A stretch of DNA of 64,000 nt from Onion yellows phytoplasma OY-M (GCA_000009845.1 AP006628.2:1-64000), one strand, 5' to 3'; positions 19,044 to 30,684 are shown, counted from the stretch's first letter. Numbers and translations: made by a program. The notes: generated from the letters alone by a model not told the origin.

Positions 19044-20027
19044 TTACAAAAAAACCTTTTGCTTACCCAATAAAAACATTTCCAAACCGATATCTTTATT
19101 TACAGCACCCATTTTAATTTGATATTCTAATTCTATTAAATCTAAAAACAGTGTATTTAATTTTTGCGTTTCAATCAATTTTGCTTCTTTCATTAAAAAA
19201 AATACTTTTCCTTGTGAAACTGGCAAAACTTTTTGCACTTCTTCTGGGGTTTTTTTTTGTTGCAACATTTCTTTTACCAATAACAATTCTTTAATTTTAT
19301 GAGTTAATTGATTTATAACATGAAAAGCATTGATTTTTTGCGTTTTTAAGGTTTGATACATTTGATAAGCATCAATATAATTTTGTTTTAAAAAAAGATT
19401 AATTAATCCAAAAATATTGTCATTTTCTTTAAAAGCATTGATTTTTTGCACCAATTGACAAGTTATATTTTTATCATTTGATTGAAATAATTTGATTTTT
19501 GTTATTTCTTGATGTAATAAATAAAGATTATAGTTAGTTTTGCTCACTAATTCTTGGATAGCTTTGGTATCAATTTGAAAACCATCTTTTTGAAAAACTT
19601 CCATGATATATTTAAAAAAATCTTTTTTCTCCAAACTGTTTGTCGTTTTGCAAAGACAATATTTTTCCCAAATTTTTTGAACTTCAGATGCTTTAGTTGT
19701 TTTTTCTGCAAAAAAATATAAATCTAAATTGTTGTAAGGATTTTGTAAATAAGAAATTAAAAAAGCCATTTCTTGAGGTTTTTTTTGAAATAAAATTTCA
19801 CTGTGATCCACCAAAACTACTTTTTTCCATGCGCTTTCAATCAAAGAAGTGGTTTGTAGTTCTTTTTGCAGCTCTGTTACAAGATCTTTTTGCATACAAT
19901 AATAAACTACATCTAATTTTTTTTGTTTGCAAATATTAATTATTTTTTTTATTTTTTTTTCTAGAAAAAACCTTTGTTTTCCCCAAATTAAATGTATGTT
20001 ATTTGTTTGTTCCAAATTAAACCTCAT
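19044..20027 (-). CDS. holA: DNA polymerase III delta subunit
   Basis: Clamp-loader subunit that opens the beta ring. The 327-residue protein has the HolA pattern: IHLIWGKQRFFLEKKIKKII at the N-terminus (the degenerate P-loop region), VVLVDHSEILFQKK, and a helical C-terminal domain ending in LDLIELEYQIKMGAVNKDIGLEMFLL, a well-conserved HolA end. It starts at ATG 20027 with AAAGGG upstream. It is the only core replication gene on this strand in the region. Confidence 0.88.
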   Translation of the reverse strand: MRFNLEQTNNIHLIWGKQRFFLEKKIKKIINICKQKKLDVVYYCMQKDLVTELQKELQTTSLIESAWKKVVLVDHSEILFQKKPQEMAFLISYLQNPYNNLDLYFFAEKTTKASEVQKIWEKYCLCKTTNSLEKKDFFKYIMEVFQKDGFQIDTKAIQELVSKTNYNLYLLHQEITKIKLFQSNDKNITCQLVQKINAFKENDNIFGLINLFLKQNYIDAYQMYQTLKTQKINAFHVINQLTHKIKELLLVKEMLQQKKTPEEVQKVLPVSQGKVFFLMKEAKLIETQKLNTLFLDLIELEYQIKMGAVNKDIGLEMFLLGKQKVFL

Positions 20028-20274
20028 TTTGCCCTTTTATTATTAATTAATTGTTTGTTTTTTAAATGTTTTGCAAAAGATCAATTCACCATTATTATCA
20101 TTATCACTATTGTTATTTTATCAAAAAAATATTATTATAAAACGATATCACAAAATATAAAGCAACAAAAATAATAATTTGCTATAATAATATTTGTAAA
20201 CCACCTTCAAAAATTTCCCAAAATCACCAATCGCAAACAATTATAGACAAAAGCAAAGAAAAGGAAAAACCAAA

Positions 20275-20865
20275 ATGATTAAAAAAGCCACTTTTGTGCG
20301 TAGTATTGTCCATTTTAAAGATATTCCTTTGAAAAAACAACCCGAAATTGTTTTAATGGGCAGAAGCAACGTTGGCAAAAGCACTTTCATCAATGCTTTA
20401 ACTCAAAGAAAAAAATTAGCTAAAATTTCTCAAACGCCTGGCAAAACCATCACCCTAAACTACTATGACATTAACGAATCTTTTTATTTGATCGATACTC
20501 CTGGATACGGTTATGCTAAAAAAAGTAAAGAAATTCAAAAGCAGTTATTGCCGATGATTATTTCTTTTTTGGAACAAACTTCTCATCTCAAAGCAGTCTT
20601 TCAGCTAATTGATTTTAAAGTGGGTGCTACCCAAGAAGACGATAGAATCCATCAAGCTCTTTTGCAAGCGGGTTTTGAGGTCGTCTTGTTATTTGTTAAA
20701 AAGGATAAAGTTAAAAAAAATCTTGTGCCCAAACAATTAAAAATGCTTGTTAATCATTTTCCCCAGATTAAATATTTTTTTTTGATTTCTTCAAAACAAC
20801 AAGAAGGGCTGGAAGAATTAAAACTGTTTTTAAGTCAATTAATGGATCCAAATGCCAATGATTAA
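20275..20865 (+). CDS. engB: Ribosome biogenesis GTPase EngB (YsxC/YihA)
   Basis: Essential GTPase for large-subunit assembly. The 196-residue protein shows G1 MGRSNVGKST near residues 28-37, G2/switch I QTPGKTITLN, G3 DTPGYGYAK, and G4-like FVKKDKVKK (in place of TKxDK). RBS AAAAGGA lies upstream. Length and motif set are typical of the family. Confidence 0.95.
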   Translation: MIKKATFVRSIVHFKDIPLKKQPEIVLMGRSNVGKSTFINALTQRKKLAKISQTPGKTITLNYYDINESFYLIDTPGYGYAKKSKEIQKQLLPMIISFLEQTSHLKAVFQLIDFKVGATQEDDRIHQALLQAGFEVVLLFVKKDKVKKNLVPKQLKMLVNHFPQIKYFFLISSKQQEGLEELKLFLSQLMDPNAND

Positions 20866-21063
20866 AAAAGGAGTCCCTTATTTTTTGGCTCTTTTATTTT
20901 TAGTTTTTCCAACTTTTTCACTTTGCAAAAAAATTTGTAATTTTTTTTATTTCCTCCAATCCATTTAAACATTCCCAAAACCCCAAACATAACCCCCAAA
21001 AAACTTTTAAAACCCAAAAACTTCAACCCTAAAAAAGAGAAAATAGAAAGAGAGCTAGCTTTT

Positions 21064-23713
21064 ATGCAAACTAAATATGATTTTAAAAAAGTAGAACATC
21101 AAAGATACCAACAATGGTTAGAAAAAAAATATTTTTGTGCCAATCCAAACGCCAACAAAAAAACTTTTACTGTTGTAATTCCGCCTCCCAATGTAACAGG
21201 AAAACTGCATTTGGGACACGCTTGGAATAACACCATTCAAGATATTATTATAAGATTTAAAAAAATGCAAGGCTTTGATGTGCTCTTTTTGCCTGGGATG
21301 GATCATGCAGGAATTGCCACTCAAAATAAAGTTAAAGAACAATTAAAACAAGAAGGGCTTTTGACCAAAACTTTAAGTAAAGAAATTTTTTTAAAATATG
21401 CGTGGCAGTGGAAAGAAGAACATGCCCAAAATATTAGGCAACAATGGCAAGTTTTAGGGCTGCATCTAGATTATAATTTTGAAAAATTTACCCTTGATCC
21501 TGATTTGAGCCCAACAGGTTCAAGAAGTTTTTGGCAAATTATTCCAAAAAAAATTAATTTACAGAGATTATAAAATTATTAATTGGGACCCCGAAACTAA
21601 AACAGCTCTTTCTAATGTAGAAGTAAATTACCATGAAACTGAAGGAAAATTATATTATATTAAATATTTTTTGGTTGATTTTCCAACTAATTCCAATTTG
21701 TCTGACGCTTCTTTGGTTCCTTCTTTTTTAGAAATTGCAACCACTCGCCCCGAAACCATGTTTGCCGATCAAGCTTTAATGGTAAATCCTAACGACCCTA
21801 GATATCAATCTTTTATTGGCAAAAAAGTTTTTATTCCTGATACTAACATCCAAATTCCTGTTATTAGTGATAATTACGTAGATATTAATTTTGGTACAGG
21901 AGTTGTAAAAGTGACACCTGGACATGATATTAATGATTTTGAAGTAGCTAAAAGACATCAATTAAAAGCTTTATTATGCATGAACGAAGATGGCACTATG
22001 AACGACTTAGCCTTGCAATATCAAGGATTAGACCGCTTTGTTTGTCGTCAAAAGTTAGTGCAAACTCTTAAACAAAAAGGATTTTTTACAAAAACCGAAA
22101 ATCACCTTCATAAAGTAGGATATTCAAGTATTTCGGATGCCATCATCGAACCGCGTCTTTCTTTACAATGGGTTTTAAAAACCAAAGCCATCGCCCAAAT
22201 TGCTTTAAAAACGAACAAAATCAATTTTTTTCCGCTTCGTTTTGAAAATATTTTTAATAATTGGCTGCAAAATATCGAAGACTGGTGTATTTCGCGTCAA
22301 TTATGGTGGGGTCATCAAATTCCTGCTTGGCATAAAGGACAAGAAATTAAAGTTCAAATAGAAAGTCCTGGTCCAGAATGGAGCCTTGATTGTGATGTTT
22401 TGGATACTTGGTTTTCTTCTGCTTTGTGGCCTTTTAGCACTTTGGGATGGCCTAATTGCAATGCCCCTTTATTTCAAAATCGTTTTCCTACTGATGTTTT
22501 AGTAACAGGCTATGACATTTTAACTTTTTGGGTATCAAAAATGGTTTTTCAAAGTATTTTATTAACCCACAAAGACCCTTTTAAAGATGTTTTATTACAT
22601 GGTTTAGTAAGAGATAACAAAGGACAAAAAATGTCTAAATCAAAAGGTAATGGTGTTGATCCTTTGGAAGTTGTTGCCAAATATGGTACCGATGCTCTTA
22701 GATGGTTTTTAACTACTAACGCTGCTCCTGGGTTTGATTTATTCTATGATGAGACTAAAGTTGCTTCATCTTGGAATTTTATTAATAAATTGTGGAATAT
22801 TAGTCGTTTTGTAAAATTAAATACCAGCACCTTAGACACTGATTTTGATATCAATCTTTTGACTTTGACCCAAAAAGCCCTTTTAACACAATTGCATTTA
22901 ACAACTCAAAAAGTAACAACTTTATATCAAAAATATGAATTAAAAGAAATTGGAAAAATTTTATATCACTTTGTTTGGGAAGATTTTGCTAATTGGCATT
23001 TAGAATTTGCCAAACATGATTTAGATCAGAATAACTCCAATTTAACAAACTTGCACAACAGTCAAAAATTTTTAGTTTATATGATGAAACATATTTTGCA
23101 ACTCTTACATCCTTTTATTCCTTTTGTAACTGATGCTCTTTATGAAAATTTTGACAATAAAACGAACATTACTCAAACCACTTTGCAAAAAACTTCTTAT
23201 TGTAATTTAGATGCCTTAGCTGATTTTGAAAATCTTAAAAACTTAATTATTAAAACACGTCATTTAAGACAAGAATCCAATATCAATTGTAAATTAAATT
23301 TAGAATTAGAAGTTGCATCTCAATTTTCAACTATCCTCCAAGATTTCGTAAATTTGCAACAAGCTTTAGAAAAATTTTTCAAAACTTTACAAATTAAAAT
23401 TACTAACAAAGTTACCAATTCAAAAAAAACTATTTGGTTAATTGAAAAAAATTTAAGTCTTTATATTGACCGCAAAACCCTAAACGAACTTAATGAAACC
23501 AAATTTGAAAGTAATTTTTTACAACAAAAAAATACCCTTCTTAAAGAAATTAAAAGAAGTGAAACCATTTTAAATAATCCATCTTTCTTGCAAAAAGCCG
23601 CAAGTGCCAAAATTGAAATTGAAAAAAAGAAATATGAAAGTTATTGTAAGCAATATAAAAAATTGTTAGAAAGTAAAAACAATTCTAATCCGCTAAATCC
23701 CAACAAAAAATAA
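21064..23713 (+). pseudogene. valS: Valyl-tRNA synthetase with a one-base frameshift
   Basis: Charges tRNA-Val. The first frame (21064-21573) carries PPPNVTGKLHLGHAW (HIGH-type motif) and FLPGMDHAGIATQ; the second (21671-23713 and its upstream extension) carries the editing domain (IATTRPETMFADQALMVNP), WCISRQLWWGHQIPAW and KMSKS in GQKMSKSKGN, then the anticodon-binding domain and C-terminal coiled coil. Removing one C from CCC at about 21509-21511 restores continuous sequence (DLSQQVQEVFGKL, then IYRDYKIINWDPETKTAL). ValS is essential and single copy in reduced genomes, so a sequence or assembly error, or recoding, must be considered before calling it dead. Confidence 0.9.
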
Positions 23714-23808
23714 AAAATTTAAATAAAACTATAAATGAATAATTTAAGCTTTGAAATTAAAAAACATTACAAGCAAAAACCCAAACCATTTATTAAAGGA
23801 ACTAACCA

Positions 23809-24366
23809 ATGTCAAAAGATGATTCTATTAAAAAAACTGTTACTATAGGACTGAGTGCTGCGATATTTTTTGTTTTAAGTTGTTTTGCCTCTATTCCTGT
23901 GGGATTTAATGTAAGTATTGAAACTTCAGTCGCTTTTTTAGCTTTCATTGCTGTTGCTTTTGGTCCTGCGGTTGGTTTTTATGTAGGACTTATAGGAAAC
24001 ACCATTAAAGATTTTATTTTGTTTGGAAATGTTTCTTGGAATTGGGTTTTATGCTCTGCTCTTATTGGATTTATTTACGGATTGCCGCATAAAATAATTG
24101 ATCTTAAATATCAAGTGTTTACCAAGAAAAAAATTGTTTACTTTTGGCTTTATCAGGTTGCTTTTAATTTTATAATTTGGGGTTTTTTTGCTCCTCAAAG
24201 TGATTTATTGATTTACGGACAACCACCTAAACTAGTTTATTTACAAAGTTTTTTGATAGTAATTTCTAATATTTTAGCTTATAGTGTAGTAGGAATTAAA
24301 TTAATGTCTATGTATTCTTGTCATTACAATAAACAAGCTACTTTAATTAAAATTAATAATTCTTAA
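23809..24366 (+). CDS. ECF transporter S component, UPF0397 family
   Basis: Membrane substrate-binding subunit of an energy-coupling-factor (vitamin or metal class) importer. The 185-residue protein has about five to six hydrophobic helices, with the UPF0397 hallmark segments FASIPVGFNVSIETSVAFLAFIAVAFGP and GFYVGLIGNTIKDFILFG. It is followed by ecfA and ecfT, completing an ECF module. UPF0397 partners are typically encoded next to YkoD-like ATPases; the substrate is unknown, and thiamine precursor or another vitamin is only a guess. Confidence 0.88.
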   Translation: MSKDDSIKKTVTIGLSAAIFFVLSCFASIPVGFNVSIETSVAFLAFIAVAFGPAVGFYVGLIGNTIKDFILFGNVSWNWVLCSALIGFIYGLPHKIIDLKYQVFTKKKIVYFWLYQVAFNFIIWGFFAPQSDLLIYGQPPKLVYLQSFLIVISNILAYSVVGIKLMSMYSCHYNKQATLIKINNS

Positions 24367-24423
24367 ATATTTTTAAACATCCTTAATCAATTTTTTTATT
24401 TTATAACTTCAAAGAGGAACTTT

Positions 24424-26190
24424 ATGCCAAAACCATTAATCATTTTTAAAGATTTTAGTTTTCAATATTATAGTCAACAAACACCAACTCTAAATCAAAT
24501 TAATTTAACTATTTATGAAGGACAAAAAGTTTTGATTGTGGGCAAAAATGGTAGCGGTAAATCTACTTTTTTAAAATGTATTAATGGTTTGATTCCTCAT
24601 AGTTATCAAGGAAAAATTACAGGTACTGCTATTATTAAGGATAAAGTCTTGACACAAACCAATATATTTGATCTATCTTTGGATGTGGGTACCATTATGC
24701 AAGATACAGATAATCAATTTGTAGGTTTAACAGTAGCAGAAGATATAGCTTTTGCCTTGGAAAATGATGATTTGCCTCAAAGTGAAATATATCAAAAAGT
24801 AAATATGTGGGCACAAGATTTAGGATTGCAATCCTTTTTAGATTACAAACCACAAGAACTTTCTGAAGGTCACAAGCAATTAGCATCGATGGCAGGAGTT
24901 TTAATTTATAATCCTTCTATTTTGTTATTTGATGAATCTCTATCCAATCTTGATCCTGTTTCAAGAGCCAAAATGACTGCTTTAATAAAAACTATTCATC
25001 AAAAATACCATTCGACTATTTTAGTTATCGAACATTATTTAGAAGATATTTTAGATGATTCTTTTGATAGGGTAATAGTATTTGAAGATGAAAAAATTAT
25101 TTATGACAATTCTCCCCAAAAATTAATTTTAGAAAATATTTTAACTAAACAAGGTATCCAAGAACCAACTTATATTAGTGCTTTGAAAAAGGTTGGTATC
25201 AATTTGGGAAGCCTTCCTTATTTATTAAATTTGCCTGCCTTACAATCCTTAGATTTTGTTCAATATTTTTCCAATCAATTAACAAATTTAAAAAAATGTG
25301 CTATTTCTCAAAACGACCCAACTCAATTATTGCCTTTTTTTCCCAAACAATTTGCCCCATTTTGCCCCATTTTGCAATTACAAAATATTTCTTATCACTA
25401 TGAATCCAAACAACCCAATATTTTAAATGACATTTCTTTGGATTTATTTCCAGGAAAAATGATTAGTATTGTTGGTAAAAATGGTAGTGGTAAATCTACT
25501 TTAGCCAAAGTTATTTGTGGTTTTTCTAATCCTCAAACAGGAACTATTTTATTAAATAATCAAGATTTAACACATTTGTCTTTACAACAAAGATCAGAAA
25601 AAATTGGTTTTGTCATGCAAAATCCCCACCATATGATTTCTCAAAAAACTGTTTTTGAAGAAGTAGCATTGGGGCTTTTAGGCAAACAACTTTCATTAAC
25701 TGAAATAAAAACAAAAGTGCATGCCATTTTGAAAACTTGTAATTTGGATTGTTTTGTTAACCGGCCTATTTCTGCTCTTAGTTTTGGACAAAAAAAAAGA
25801 CTTACCATTGCTTCTATTTTAGTGATGCAACCCCAAATTCTTATTTTGGATGAACCTACCATAGGACAAGATTTAAAACATCACACACAAATTATGACTT
25901 TTTTACAAAAGTTAAATAATAAAGGAATTACCATTATAATTATTACTCATGATATGTCTTTAATGCTTAATTATACTCAAAGAACTTTGGTTTTGGAACA
26001 AGGAAAAATTATTGCAAATACTACTCCTTTAAAAATTTTTACAGATATGTCTTTAATGCAAAAAACTTCTCTCAATCCTATCAGCTTGATTGTTCTTATC
26101 AATAAATTGCCATTTACATCAGAACAAAAAAATGTTTTGTTAACTCAAATGTTGGCTTTTTTAAAGGAGGATTGTTGTTATGGCAAATAG
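24424..26190 (+). CDS. ecfA: ECF transporter ATPase, two ABC domains in one chain
   Basis: Energises the neighbouring ECF importer. The 588-residue protein contains two ABC domains. The first has Walker A GKNGSGKST near residue 40, a degenerate signature LSEGHKQL and Walker B ILLFDESLSNLDPVS. The second has Walker A GKNGSGKST near residue 351, signature LSFGQKKR and Walker B ILILDEPTIGQD. Fusion of both ATPases resembles YkoD. The 3' end overlaps ecfT by 11 bp, and AAAGGAGG for ecfT lies inside this gene. Confidence 0.93.
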   Translation: MPKPLIIFKDFSFQYYSQQTPTLNQINLTIYEGQKVLIVGKNGSGKSTFLKCINGLIPHSYQGKITGTAIIKDKVLTQTNIFDLSLDVGTIMQDTDNQFVGLTVAEDIAFALENDDLPQSEIYQKVNMWAQDLGLQSFLDYKPQELSEGHKQLASMAGVLIYNPSILLFDESLSNLDPVSRAKMTALIKTIHQKYHSTILVIEHYLEDILDDSFDRVIVFEDEKIIYDNSPQKLILENILTKQGIQEPTYISALKKVGINLGSLPYLLNLPALQSLDFVQYFSNQLTNLKKCAISQNDPTQLLPFFPKQFAPFCPILQLQNISYHYESKQPNILNDISLDLFPGKMISIVGKNGSGKSTLAKVICGFSNPQTGTILLNNQDLTHLSLQQRSEKIGFVMQNPHHMISQKTVFEEVALGLLGKQLSLTEIKTKVHAILKTCNLDCFVNRPISALSFGQKKRLTIASILVMQPQILILDEPTIGQDLKHHTQIMTFLQKLNNKGITIIIITHDMSLMLNYTQRTLVLEQGKIIANTTPLKIFTDMSLMQKTSLNPISLIVLINKLPFTSEQKNVLLTQMLAFLKEDCCYGK

Positions 26191-27025
26191 TATGTTACAA
26201 TATTTACCAGGTAATACTTTCATTTATAAAATCCAAGGAGCAACTAAGTTATTGTTTTTAATTTTGGTTTCAGTTGCTTGTATGATGGTCTATCATGTAT
26301 GGTTTTTGTTAGGACTTGTCTTTTTGTCTTTTTTTTTGTTTTGGTGTGCTCAAATTAAATGGCAGCAAGTAGCGTTTGTAGTTAAAGGAACTTTCTTTTT
26401 TTTGTTTGTAAACAATATTATTATTTTTTTTTGTTTTAGAAATTATGGTACTCAAATATATAACTCCAAAACCCCCATTCCTTTATTTTTTAATCTTTTA
26501 ACCCAAGAACAATTATTTTATCAATTTAATGTGTTGTTAAAATATTGTTGTATTATTCCTTTATTTTTAATCTTTATTATAACTACTAATCCCAGTCAAT
26601 TAGCTGCTAGTTTAAATAAATTAGGGGTTAGTTATAAAATTAGTTATGCTTTTGCCCTTACTATTCGTTATATTCCTGAAATTCAAAAAGATTTTAAAAA
26701 TATTTCTCTCAATCAACAAGCACGAGGTATTAAAGTTGTTAAAAAAACTCATTTTTTGGCTCGTATTATTGCAGATATTAAAAGAATTGCCCTTATTATT
26801 CCTCCTTTGATTTTCTTTAATTTAGATAAAATTGATGTAATTACTAATGCTATGCAATTGAGGCGTTTTGGTAAATACAAAACAAGAACTTGGTATTATG
26901 AAAAATCTTTTAGTATTCTTGATTTGTTTACTTTTTTATTAGGATTGGCACTTCTTTTGCTTGGTGTGTGGCTTTTGTGCCTTTATGATAGGTTTTATTA
27001 TCCTTTTGCCCAAAACCCTTTTTGA
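26180..27025 (+). CDS. ecfT: ECF transporter transmembrane scaffold EcfT
   Basis: Membrane coupling subunit linking the S component to the ATPases. The 281-residue protein has about five membrane helices and a long cytoplasmic coupling region with QQARGIKVVK (the ARG coupling motif) and the second motif near NAMQLRRFGKYKTRTWY (ARxF/RRFG type). The start is set by AAAGGAGG at 26164-26171 and overlaps ecfA. Confidence 0.9.
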   Translation: MANSMLQYLPGNTFIYKIQGATKLLFLILVSVACMMVYHVWFLLGLVFLSFFLFWCAQIKWQQVAFVVKGTFFFLFVNNIIIFFCFRNYGTQIYNSKTPIPLFFNLLTQEQLFYQFNVLLKYCCIIPLFLIFIITTNPSQLAASLNKLGVSYKISYAFALTIRYIPEIQKDFKNISLNQQARGIKVVKKTHFLARIIADIKRIALIIPPLIFFNLDKIDVITNAMQLRRFGKYKTRTWYYEKSFSILDLFTFLLGLALLLLGVWLLCLYDRFYYPFAQNPF

Positions 27026-27679
27026 TAAAATATTGCCACATTATTAACATCAAACAATTAAATATTTTGAAAAATTATAAGATCAACTCTAAAAAGTGGT
27101 TTTTTTTGTTATATAAAATTGCAAGGAAAACACTCATGATATAAAGATGATTGAGCAAAAAATTCCTTTTTTTGTGATAAAATGATCTTAATAACAATAT
27201 TTTTTATTTTTAAATTTCTGTTGTAAAAAAAGATAAAAGGGTGAAAAAGTGTTAGGTGGTTAATAAAAAAATGTCAATATACTTTTAATATATTTTTGAT
27301 TCAATTTAGTAAAAAAATTGTATTTTTGTATTTTTAGTGTATTTTTAATTTTTTAAGTTTTTAAATATTGATTTTTTTGTTTTTAAAATATATTTTTATT
27401 TTGTAGTTTTATTTTTTAATTGTTAAATATTTTTGTTATAAATCTCAGTTTATATCAAAATAATACTAAATATTTATTTTTATTTTTAATTTTAAAAAAA
27501 CTTAACTTATTTGGTGTCATGTGTTATATTTTTAAAATATTAAAATACTTGATACAATATTTAAATACCAAAATTACTGCAATTTTACTATTTATATAAA
27601 ACAATATTAGAAAGTATTTTTGCAATATTATATAAAATATAAAATCATATAAAAAGAAAAGGAAATAAAGGGAAAATAA
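27026..27679. other. AT-rich intergenic region before the decayed peptide-transport operon
   Basis: No gene is visible in these 654 bp. The stretch holds one copy of a repeated intergenic element (27112-27159), and AAAGGGAAAATAA before the operon start at 27680 acts as a ribosome binding site. Confidence 0.4.
27112..27159 (+). repeat. Conserved intergenic element, copy A
   Basis: This roughly 48-bp segment starts with TATAAAATTGCAAGGAAAA and ends TGAGCAAA. It matches bases 43905-43953 at most positions, and both contain CTCA...TGAG arms inside TTGC...GCAA arms, suggesting a hairpin. Both copies are followed by a T run and a TATAAT-like hexamer about 20-25 bp downstream. Confidence 0.55.
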
Positions 27680-28478
27680 ATGTCAAAGAAAAATAAAGGA
27701 GTTCCAAAAGCCAATCAAGGGATTTTTGTAGGCGATTACTGAGTTTTTTTCAAAATGTTGTTTCTTTTAAAAAAAATCTTTTTGTACAGATTTTACCAAA
27801 AAAAGGTTGTTACATGGACAGTACTTCCATTATTAGTAGTAGGTGTTGTACTTGGTTATCTTTTATGGCCTAAATCACAAGTTTTAAAAGTGAAATTTTA
27901 TAATCAAGAAGGAAAAGTTGTCAAAGAGTTTAAAGTTGATAAAAATACTAAACTTTTAGATAAAGATACTAATAAACAAGATTTTGAATCACTTGGTAAT
28001 AAATTTAGATGGTGTTTGGAATCTGATAAAAATAAACAAGTAGATTCAAACCGACTCAAAAAGGTTCAGACGGTAAAGAAGTTTATCAAGAGCAAAAAGA
28101 TGCAAATGGCGAAACTTTAAAAGATGAAAACGGAAATGTTATGTATGTAGAAAAAGAAGTTGAAATAGAACCTAAAGTGCCAGGAGTAAACAAACAAGGA
28201 AAATGGCAAGGAACTGTTTCACAATTTAAAACTTTTTTACTAAAACATTAAATGATTCTGCCAATTATTCTCAATATAAACAAAAAACATTACTTTATGT
28301 TTTTGGAAAGTTAGAAAAAGTCGTTTTTGATAATTTAGTTGATGTGTCTTTGTCTACTGTAAGAGTTGGATCAGTATACAATGATATTAAATTTTTATGG
28401 CCTAATTTTAGTGCTGAATGGAGTTGGGGACCTGATTATTATAAACACTTAATAAGTGATCCAGATTATAAACTTTAA
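27680..28478 (+). pseudogene. dppA: Remnant of oligopeptide/dipeptide-binding lipoprotein gene
   Basis: The frame opens with MSKKNKGVPKANQGIFVGDY and meets TGA at 27740-27742. It continues in the same frame through a membrane or signal segment (VVTWTVLPLLVVGVVLGYLLW), then switches frame near 28060 (DGKEVYQEQKDANGE...) and again near 28240 to a C-terminal block ending WGPDYYKHLISDPDYKL. That C-terminus, and the immediately following dppBCDF genes, indicate a peptide-binding protein of the DppA/OppA kind. At about 265 codons it is half the usual length of 500 or more, so the middle has been deleted as well. Confidence 0.6.
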
Positions 28479-28480
28479 TT

Positions 28481-29448
28481 ATGTTAAAATATATTATTAA
28501 AAGATTGCTTTTAGCTATTTCTTGCTTTTTGTTAATTATTTTTTGTTGTTTTATTCTTACTAAAATATCAATTACAAAACCTTTACAACCTCCTTTAATG
28601 TCTGATTTAGCATGGAAAGATATGTGTGAAAAAGAAGGTTATGACAAACCAGCCCTAACTCAGTTTTGGAAATGGTTTAGTCATGTTTTTAAAGGAGATT
28701 TTGGTTTTTCAACTAAATTAAATCAAAATGTTTATGATTTTGTTAAAAGTAAAATCCCCATTACTTTTAAGATGAATATCATTCCTACTTTATTATCAGT
28801 TCCATTATGGATTTTATTAGGCAATATTAGCTACTATTAAAAAAAATCTTGGATAGATTATAGCATTAATTTTTTTTGCTATTATTGTTATGACTTTAGG
28901 AACTTTAGTAATTGCCATTATGGCACAATATCTTTTTGTTCATGTGTGGCATTTATTTCCTTATCAAGTAGCAACTTCGATGGAATGGAAAGAAAAAGGC
29001 TTTTGGTTTGGAGTTAATTCTTATTTACTTCCCTTAGCAGTTATGACTTTGTTAAGTATGGTTTTTTACATTAGAAAAATTAGAGCCGAGTTAATTGAAC
29101 AAACCAATCAAAATTATTTTTTGTTAGCTCGCTCTAAGGGGCTAACTTTTAGCCAAACTATTAATCGTCATGCCTTAAAAAATTCCTTAGTACCTTATGC
29201 TCCTGTCTTTTTTTATGAATTCGTGGGTTTAATTACAGGCAGTTTTTTAATTGAAAGAATTTTTTTCTATTGATGGTGCAGGAAGACTTATGATAGAAGC
29301 ATTCCAAACTCAAGATCAACCTTTATTAATGTTTTGTTTTGGGTTTTGTACCTTCATTAGTTTAATTACTAATATTTTAGGTGATTTATCATATCGCTTA
29401 TTAGATCCAAGAATTAAGATAGGGAGTAAAAAAGATGAAAGTGTTTGA
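28481..29448 (+). pseudogene. dppB: Peptide ABC transporter permease DppB, multiply frameshifted
   Basis: Pieces of a DppB/OppB permease lie in three frames: 28481-28840 (N-terminal membrane helix MLKYIIKRLLLAISCFLLI and the TFKMNIIPTLLSVPLW region), about 28860-29273 (the permease coupling loop LLARSKGLTFSQTINRHALKNSLVP) and 29251-29448 (SIDGAGRLMIEAFQTQDQPLLMF, DLSYRLLDPRI). The last break is a T7 run at 29262-29268 that needs one T less to read ERIFSIDGAG. The remaining sequence is still highly conserved, so inactivation looks recent. Confidence 0.8.
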
Positions 29449-30684
29449 TCCTAAAGATTTTGTTCTGATAAATCAAACTTTGACTGATAAAAATATTACT
29501 TCTGAAAATAAAATTGTTGGTTATTATCGCAATACTTTTAAAAAATTATGGAAAAAGAAAAGTACCAAAGTAGCTTTATGATTTTGGTAGTCTTATTTTT
29601 TACTGCTGTAGGACCTTTTATCAATCCTCTTCCTAAAACTACTCAAGAAAAAGAAAAATCTTGGATTGCTTTATTACCTCTAAAAATCCCTTTTTTAGAA
29701 AAATTTGGTATTTTTGATGGTACTAAAAAAGTAGATTTATATTTAGATGAAATTGAACAAATTAAAAAATTTAATCCTAATATTATCAAAAAACAACAAG
29801 CCATTAAGGACAACAAACAAACAGTTATTTTAGATGCTTATCTTTATTGTGAATATGAAAAGTCATATATTAATTTAACTTTTACCCAAAAAGAATATGA
29901 TCGTGCCAAACAAAATAAAAGCCTTATTGCAAGTACTCCTTTGCAAAATGGATTGTATAGAGTAAAAATTCGTTTGTTTAAATATGTATTTAACAAAACG
30001 TCTGAAAAAACTTATTTTTATTTTGGTACTACTCATGAAGGAAATGATTTGTTTACTCAAGTATGGAAAGGTTCTTTTATTTCTCTTTCCTTTGCTTTTA
30101 TTGTTTCGGTTTGTACTTTAATTATTGGTACTATTATTGGAGCTATTTGTGGTTATTATGGTGTTTTAGTTGATTTGATTGTTAATAGTATTGTTGATTT
30201 TTTAAGCTATTTGCCCTTTATGACTTTGGTGTTGGTGTTAATGCTAAAAGTAGGTATTTCTTTTTGGACTATTATTGGTGTTTTTCTAATTAAAGGTTGG
30301 ATTGGAGCTTTTTATTATTCACGCGCTTCTTTTTATCGTTATAAAAATAAAGAATATATTATTTCTGCAAGAATGCTTGGAGCCTCTGATTTGCGTATTA
30401 TGTTTAAACATATTTTTCCCAACATCATAGGACTAATGATAACTAGTTTTGCTCTTGCTATTCCAGGATTTATTTTAACTGAGGCAGTTTATAGTTTTGT
30501 AGGAGTTATTAAATATCCTGAAGGATTTATTAGTATTGGTGAATTGCTTGATAAAAGTTTTGATAAAATTGGGTCTTTTTCTTATTTATTAATTCTTCCG
30601 ATGAGTTATTTAATTTATTTAATGTTTGCTTTTAATTTGTTGGGAAACAACCTTAGAGAAGCTTTTGATCCTGCTTCTAATTAG
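29435..30684 (+). pseudogene. dppC: Peptide ABC transporter permease DppC, one frameshift
   Basis: The start ATG at 29435, preceded by AGGGAG and overlapping dppB, gives MKVFDPKDFVLINQTL. That frame closes at TGA near 29580; inserting one A (GCTTTATGATT to GCTTTAATGATT) joins it to the long frame with MILVVLFFTAVGPFINPLPK. The permease domain follows, with FYFGTTHEGNDLFTQVWKG, six helices and the EAA loop ISARMLGASDLRIMFKHIFPN. Total length of about 416 codons includes a longer extracytoplasmic loop than usual. Confidence 0.8.
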
